A model generated the notes under the pieces. That model saw nothing but the letters and a program-made list of their open reading frames with translations, ran no database searches and was not told where the DNA came from. Both the position numbers and the translations under genes were made by a program. From Legionella santicrucis (lineage in GTDB: Bacteria; Pseudomonadota; Gammaproteobacteria; Legionellales; Legionellaceae), in NCBI RefSeq assembly GCF_001468135.1, contig NZ_LNYU01000091.1:287850-351849 (forward strand): a stretch of 64,000 bases of DNA, written 5' to 3'. This document shows, one piece after another, positions 60,346 through 64,000 of this stretch. How positions within the stretch are numbered: position 1 is the stretch's first letter; each line of letters starts with the position of its first letter.

Positions 60346-61335
60346 CTAATCCAATAAACCTAAAGATTTAACGGTATCACGTTCTTGTCTTAACTCATCT
60401 AAGGTTTTGTTAAACATGTCACGGCCATAATCATTAAAGCTTAAGCCTTCAACAACTGTTAATTGGCTTTGCTCACGACGACAAGGGAATGAAAAAATCA
60501 ATCCTTCATCAACACCATACTCACCTTGCGACCTACGGCACATAGAAAATGATTCTCCTGCTGGAGTATCATTAACTAAATGATTCACACCAGTAATAAT
60601 AGCATTTGCCGCAGAAGCAGCAGAAGAAGAACCACGCGCTTTAATTACCGCAGCACCTCGCTGCTGTACTGTAGAAACAAAAGTATCCTTCAACCAAGTG
60701 TCATCAATAACTTGTGCCGCAGAAACACCATTGATTTTTGCATTATAAAAATCAGGGTATTGAGTAGAAGAGTGGTTACCCCAAATGGTCATTTGAGTCA
60801 CAGCAGTAATATCAACACCGGCTTTTTTAGCTAATTGAGTACGCGATCTTAATTCATCCAAAGTAGTCATTGCATAAAAACGATCATTGGGTACATCTTT
60901 AGCATGGTGCATAGCAATCAAGCAGTTTGTATTGCAGGGATTACCTACTACAAACACACGTACATCATCACTTGCATGCTCATTAATTGCCTGACCTTGT
61001 TTGGTAAATATCCCACCATTAATTTGCAATAAATCAGAACGTTCCATTCCTTGTTTACGGGGAACAGAACCTACTAATAAAGCCCAATTTACCCCATCCA
61101 TCGCTTTATTCATATCTGCAGTACAAACCACTCGCTTTAATAAGGGGAAAGCACAATCATCAAGTTCCATAGCAACCCCTTCCAAAGCGGGAAGAGCAGC
61201 TTCAAGCTCAAGTAAATTCAATTCGACTTCTGTATTTGTACCAAACATTTGCCCAGAAGCAATTCGAAATAATAAAGCATAACCAATTTGCCCTGCTGCT
61301 CCAGTAACAGCTACTCTTACTCGTTTATTCGCCAT
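60346..61335 (-). CDS. mdh: Malate dehydrogenase
   Basis: 329 residues from ATG 61335, which has AAGGAAATCAC directly before it; an ATG at 61365 is not supported. It interconverts malate and oxaloacetate with NAD. Visible: NAD site [20 protein letters not shown], substrate loop [32 protein letters not shown], catalytic His in [14 protein letters not shown] and Asp in [13 protein letters not shown]. This is the cytosolic/LDH-like MDH type of about 326-330 residues. Confidence 0.96.
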   Translation of the reverse strand: MANKRVRVAVTGAAGQIGYALLFRIASGQMFGTNTEVELNLLELEAALPALEGVAMELDDCAFPLLKRVVCTADMNKAMDGVNWALLVGSVPRKQGMERSDLLQINGGIFTKQGQAINEHASDDVRVFVVGNPCNTNCLIAMHHAKDVPNDRFYAMTTLDELRSRTQLAKKAGVDITAVTQMTIWGNHSSTQYPDFYNAKINGVSAAQVIDDTWLKDTFVSTVQQRGAAVIKARGSSSAASAANAIITGVNHLVNDTPAGESFSMCRRSQGEYGVDEGLIFSFPCRREQSQLTVVEGLSFNDYGRDMFNKTLDELRQERDTVKSLGLLD

Positions 61336-61439
61336 GTGATTTCCTTTTTTTATTAGGTATAACATCTCAAATTCTTATTCTATTTATAGAAAAAGTAAAA
61401 TGAATAATTATAATTTTTGTGATAAAGCGTACGATATGA

Positions 61440-61522
61440 TATACTTCGCTCCGCTACAATTTGAAGTTTTTCGCAAATAGCATTTTAGATAAAAACTTCA
61501 AATTGTAGCGGAGCGAAGTATA
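61440..61522. repeat. Perfect inverted repeat with 32-bp arms between mdh and hemW
   Basis: Arm 61440-61471 (begins TATACTTCGCTCCGCTACAA) is the exact reverse complement of 61491-61522 (ends GGAGCGAAGTATA); the loop is 19 bases. It fills the space between divergent mdh and hemW, ending 37 bases before the hemW ATG. The length is far beyond a normal terminator and fits a small hairpin element or MITE. Confidence 0.85.
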
Positions 61523-61558
61523 CTATTGCATGATCAAACAAGCCAGCCCAAAAGAATA

Positions 61559-62683
61559 ATGATCCCTTTATCGCTGTACATTCATATTCCATGGTGCATT
61601 CGTAAATGCCCTTACTGTGATTTTAATTCACATAAAAGCCCCGATACTCTGCCGGAACAAAGTTATATTCAAGCACTTATTGCAGACCTAAAGGCTGATT
61701 TACAGCGTTTTGAAATCCGGGACATTTGCTCTATTTTTATTGGAGGCGGTACTCCTAGCTTACTCTCCGCGCAAGCCTATGAAACTTTATTTACCGAACT
61801 CAAGTGCCTTTTGTCCTTTGCCCAAGACATAGAGATCACTATGGAAGCTAATCCCGGCACTGTGGAGCAACAACGTTTTAGAGAGTACCGACAATTAGGC
61901 ATTAATCGTCTTTCCTTAGGCATTCAAAGCTTTAATCATGCACATTTGCGTGCATTAGGCCGCATTCATGACGGTCAGCAAGCACACCGAGCCATTGAAT
62001 CAGCACGAAATGCCGGATTTACTAACCTAAATTTAGATATTATGCACGGCTTACCACAACAAAGCGTTATCCAAGGCATAGAGGATTTACGTTCTGCATT
62101 AACCCACCAACCAGAGCATTTGTCTTGGTATCAATTAACTTTAGAACCAAACACCCTATTTTATAAAACAAAACCTACATTACCTTCGGAAGATGAAACT
62201 TTTCTCCTGGAAGAAGAAGGATTAGCATTACTCAAAACAGCGGGTTTTGAACGTTATGAGATTTCTGCTTTTGCTCAAACGAATCATCGGTCTCGCCATA
62301 ATTTAAATTATTGGTTATTTGGTGATTACTTAGGTATAGGTGCAGGAGCTCATGGAAAGATCACTACTAAAAATGGAGTTTTAAGAACAAGGAAACACCG
62401 CCAACCCAAAGAATATTTAGACCCTCAAAAACAGTTTTTAGCACACATAGAAACCGTAAATACAAAGGAGCTTCTTTTTGAATTTATGCTCAATACAACA
62501 CGTCTTGAACAAACCATCCCCTTAGCTCTATTTTCACAAACCACAGGACTAGCACTCACAGAGCTACTCCCCAAACTTGAAATGGCTGAGAAGAAAAAAT
62601 TAATTACTTTGACAGAAACACACTGGCAAGTCACTCCTTTAGGACGACGTTATACCAATGATCTGCAAGCATTATACTTATAG
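61559..62683 (+). CDS. hemW: HemW, radical SAM heme chaperone
   Basis: 374 residues from ATG 61559 (MIPLSLYIHIPWCIRKCPYC). The CxxxCxxC cluster motif is CIRKCPYC, followed by IFIGGGTPSLLSAQAYETLF, INRLSLGIQSFNHAHLRALG and the HemN C-terminal region with LFGDYLGIGAGAHGKI. HemW-type proteins bind heme and were formerly called coproporphyrinogen oxidases. The ribosome-binding site is weak, and a TTG at 61526 lies in frame just after the 32-bp repeat; the repeat may affect its expression. Confidence 0.92.
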   Translation: MIPLSLYIHIPWCIRKCPYCDFNSHKSPDTLPEQSYIQALIADLKADLQRFEIRDICSIFIGGGTPSLLSAQAYETLFTELKCLLSFAQDIEITMEANPGTVEQQRFREYRQLGINRLSLGIQSFNHAHLRALGRIHDGQQAHRAIESARNAGFTNLNLDIMHGLPQQSVIQGIEDLRSALTHQPEHLSWYQLTLEPNTLFYKTKPTLPSEDETFLLEEEGLALLKTAGFERYEISAFAQTNHRSRHNLNYWLFGDYLGIGAGAHGKITTKNGVLRTRKHRQPKEYLDPQKQFLAHIETVNTKELLFEFMLNTTRLEQTIPLALFSQTTGLALTELLPKLEMAEKKKLITLTETHWQVTPLGRRYTNDLQALYL

Positions 62684-62787
62684 CTTTGATAAATAATGAG
62701 CATGTTTTAAAGTTATAAAGTAAAGCCACTTGCGTGTAAATAAAGATTAATCAATAATTAAAATACTTTCCGAAAAAGGAGCAAGCA

Positions 62788-63648
62788 GTGATATTACCTA
62801 TATTTTTGGTAGTTCTTGGCTATTTAATGGGGTCTATTTGCTCTGCAGTCATTATCTGCAAAGCGTGTTCTCTTCCCGATCCACGCACGGAAGGCTCAAA
62901 AAATCCTGGCGCGACTAATGTATTACGACTGGCGGGTAAACAATATGCCGCATTAGTGATGGCAGCAGATCTTCTCAAAGGGACTATTCCAGTTCTAATC
63001 GCTAAAATGTTAGATGCCGATCCAGTAACAGTAAGTTTTACTGCTTTAGCAGCAGTGGTTGGACATATGTACCCCGTTTTTTTTGAATTTAAAGGAGGCA
63101 AGGGAGTTGCTACCGCTATAGGTGCATTATTAGGTTTGCATTTTCTTGTTGGTGTTTTTGTTGCTGCAACCTGGCTATTAGTAGCTAAATTTTCTCGTTA
63201 CTCTTCATTAGCATCGATAACATCTATTGGTTTAGCGCCTTTTTATTCGCTATTACTTATCCAACACCTGAACGTTTTTCTACCCATCTTTGCTATCGCT
63301 TTACTCATCCTTTATAAACACAAAGATAATATTACTCGTTTAATTGATGGAACAGAATCTAAAATCAGGCTAAAACAAAATGTTATTGAAGAAATCATGG
63401 AGGAAGAACATAAGCCAGTACATCATCATAGGAAACAACAAGCTACTCCTCCCTCACCCCCAGAAATAGAAATTGAAATAGAAACTGTAACAATTACAGA
63501 AACAATAATCGAAAAACCTAAAACAACTAAAGCAGAAACAGCGCTTAAAGCAAAGAATAAACCAGCAGATACATCCGAAAAGAAAACAAGAACAACAAAA
63601 AAATCTGCTCCATCAAAACCTAAGATAAAGAAAGAAAAAGAAGAATAG
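62788..63648 (+). CDS. plsY: Glycerol-3-phosphate acyltransferase PlsY with a long charged tail
   Basis: 286 residues from GTG 62788 with AAGGAG upstream. PlsY acylates glycerol-3-phosphate from acyl-phosphate in the inner membrane. Core (about 1-185): five membrane helices with LGYLMGSICSAVIICKA, DPRTEGSKNPGATNVLRLAG and FKGGKGVATAIGALLGLH, all conserved. PlsY is usually ~200 residues; here about 85 extra residues form a Lys/Glu/Thr-rich tail (HHHRKQQATPPSPPEIEIEI, KTKAETALKAKNKPADTSEK) ending in a Lys-rich segment, probably cytoplasmic and disordered. Confidence 0.9.
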   Translation: MILPIFLVVLGYLMGSICSAVIICKACSLPDPRTEGSKNPGATNVLRLAGKQYAALVMAADLLKGTIPVLIAKMLDADPVTVSFTALAAVVGHMYPVFFEFKGGKGVATAIGALLGLHFLVGVFVAATWLLVAKFSRYSSLASITSIGLAPFYSLLLIQHLNVFLPIFAIALLILYKHKDNITRLIDGTESKIRLKQNVIEEIMEEEHKPVHHHRKQQATPPSPPEIEIEIETVTITETIIEKPKTTKAETALKAKNKPADTSEKKTRTTKKSAPSKPKIKKEKEE

Positions 63649-63675
63649 TTATAGTGATAGGGTAAGAAATTTTGA

Positions 63676-64000
63676 TCATGCCAATGGCCATCTTGCCCTA
63701 ACTTCTATTCCAGAGTTTAAGTCCCTTTCTCCTCTTAACATCCGTAAGCATCCTGCATAAGCAATCATTGCTCCATTATCGGTACAATATTCCAAAGCAG
63801 GAAAATAAATTGTTCCACCAATACTTTGCATCCATTGCTGTAAGCCCGTGCGTAATGACTTATTCGCTCCTACACCACCTGCAACCACTAATTGCTTGTA
63901 CGAAGACTCTTGAAGTGCTCTTTTACATTTAATCATTAAAGTATCGATAACAGCGTGTTGAAATGCTTTAGCAATTTCCGATCGCGCACGCTCATCTTTT
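63676..64000 (-). CDS. tsaD: TsaD, tRNA t6A threonylcarbamoyltransferase (N-terminal part missing)
   Basis: The C-terminal ~107 residues are present; the gene runs off the right edge and the frame is open to base 64000 (DERARSEIAKAFQHAVIDTL before the internal Met). TsaD transfers threonylcarbamoyl to A37 of ANN-decoding tRNAs with TsaB, TsaC and TsaE. Visible: the ASKHA-fold motif YKQLVVAGGVGANKSLRTGL, YFPALEYCTDNGAMIAYAG with the conserved TDNGAMIA, and the family ending EVRARWPLA. It converges on plsY. Confidence 0.95.
   Translation of the reverse strand, partial: KDERARSEIAKAFQHAVIDTLMIKCKRALQESSYKQLVVAGGVGANKSLRTGLQQWMQSIGGTIYFPALEYCTDNGAMIAYAGCLRMLRGERDLNSGIEVRARWPLA

Noticed and set aside
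1..64000. tRNA genes, rRNA, CRISPR arrays
   Set aside because: No cloverleaf, rRNA-like or regularly spaced repeat pattern was noticed in the intergenic regions; a tRNAscan or CRISPR search would be needed to exclude them formally.

Overview
The window is chromosomal DNA of a Legionella species other than (but related to) L. pneumophila. The evidence is the Dot/Icm type IVB secretion block icmT-S-(icmR position)-Q-P-O-lphA-M-L-K, a PlaA-type lysophospholipase, a GamA-type glucoamylase next to Entner-Doudoroff genes, a strongly AT-rich composition and several effector-like genes. Identifications rest on protein motifs and remembered family features; no database search was possible.

Layout. 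1-7.9 kb (minus strand): part of the Dot/Icm cluster, split by a terminator (2476-2507) into an icmP-icmO unit and an lphA-icmM-icmL-icmK unit, with a highly divergent small protein in the icmR position. 8.0-14.2 kb: a small unknown gene with a PmrA-like box, a cold-shock protein, ferrochelatase, and an RND pump (fusion protein plus permease). 14.3-23.2 kb: secreted glucoamylase, convergent with a minus-strand zwf-pgl-edd-glk-eda-sugar transporter operon; together they turn extracellular alpha-glucan into glucose and then pyruvate. 23.6-27.6 kb: a small XRE regulator, a large coiled-coil effector candidate, RimK. 27.7-32.3 kb: cytochrome oxidase assembly/heme A genes (SCO, ctaB, ctaA, thioredoxin-like protein, SURF1) divergent from a DUF2909 protein. 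32.6-38.3 kb: DEAD-box helicase, PlaA, a DUF3530-like protein, an ABC exporter pair. 38.4-48.3 kb: an accessory stretch of unknown genes, 2OG-Fe(II) oxygenase, YgjP-like peptidase and several Dot/Icm effector candidates, ending in an ISAs1-family transposase remnant. 48.4-51.8 kb: ffh-rpsP-rimM-trmD-rplS. 52.1-64 kb: amino-acid antiporter, PriC-like protein, AhpD-like protein, FadH, DMT transporter, Rieske oxygenase, an unknown protein, mdh, hemW, plsY and the end of tsaD.

Most interesting observations: (i) a 199-residue protein ending in a eukaryotic-type CaaX box (CTIF); (ii) next to it a small protein with Cys39/His138/Asp154 in the spacing and context of C58 (YopT/AvrPphB) cysteine proteases; (iii) a coiled-coil protein whose frame is cut at an 11-A run, where a one-base slip adds 42 coherent codons; (iv) a PmrA-like tandem box before a 72-residue unknown gene; (v) several long perfect inverted repeats, including 32-bp arms between mdh and hemW.

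No tRNA, rRNA or CRISPR array was seen. The window cuts icmK at the left edge and tsaD at the right edge.
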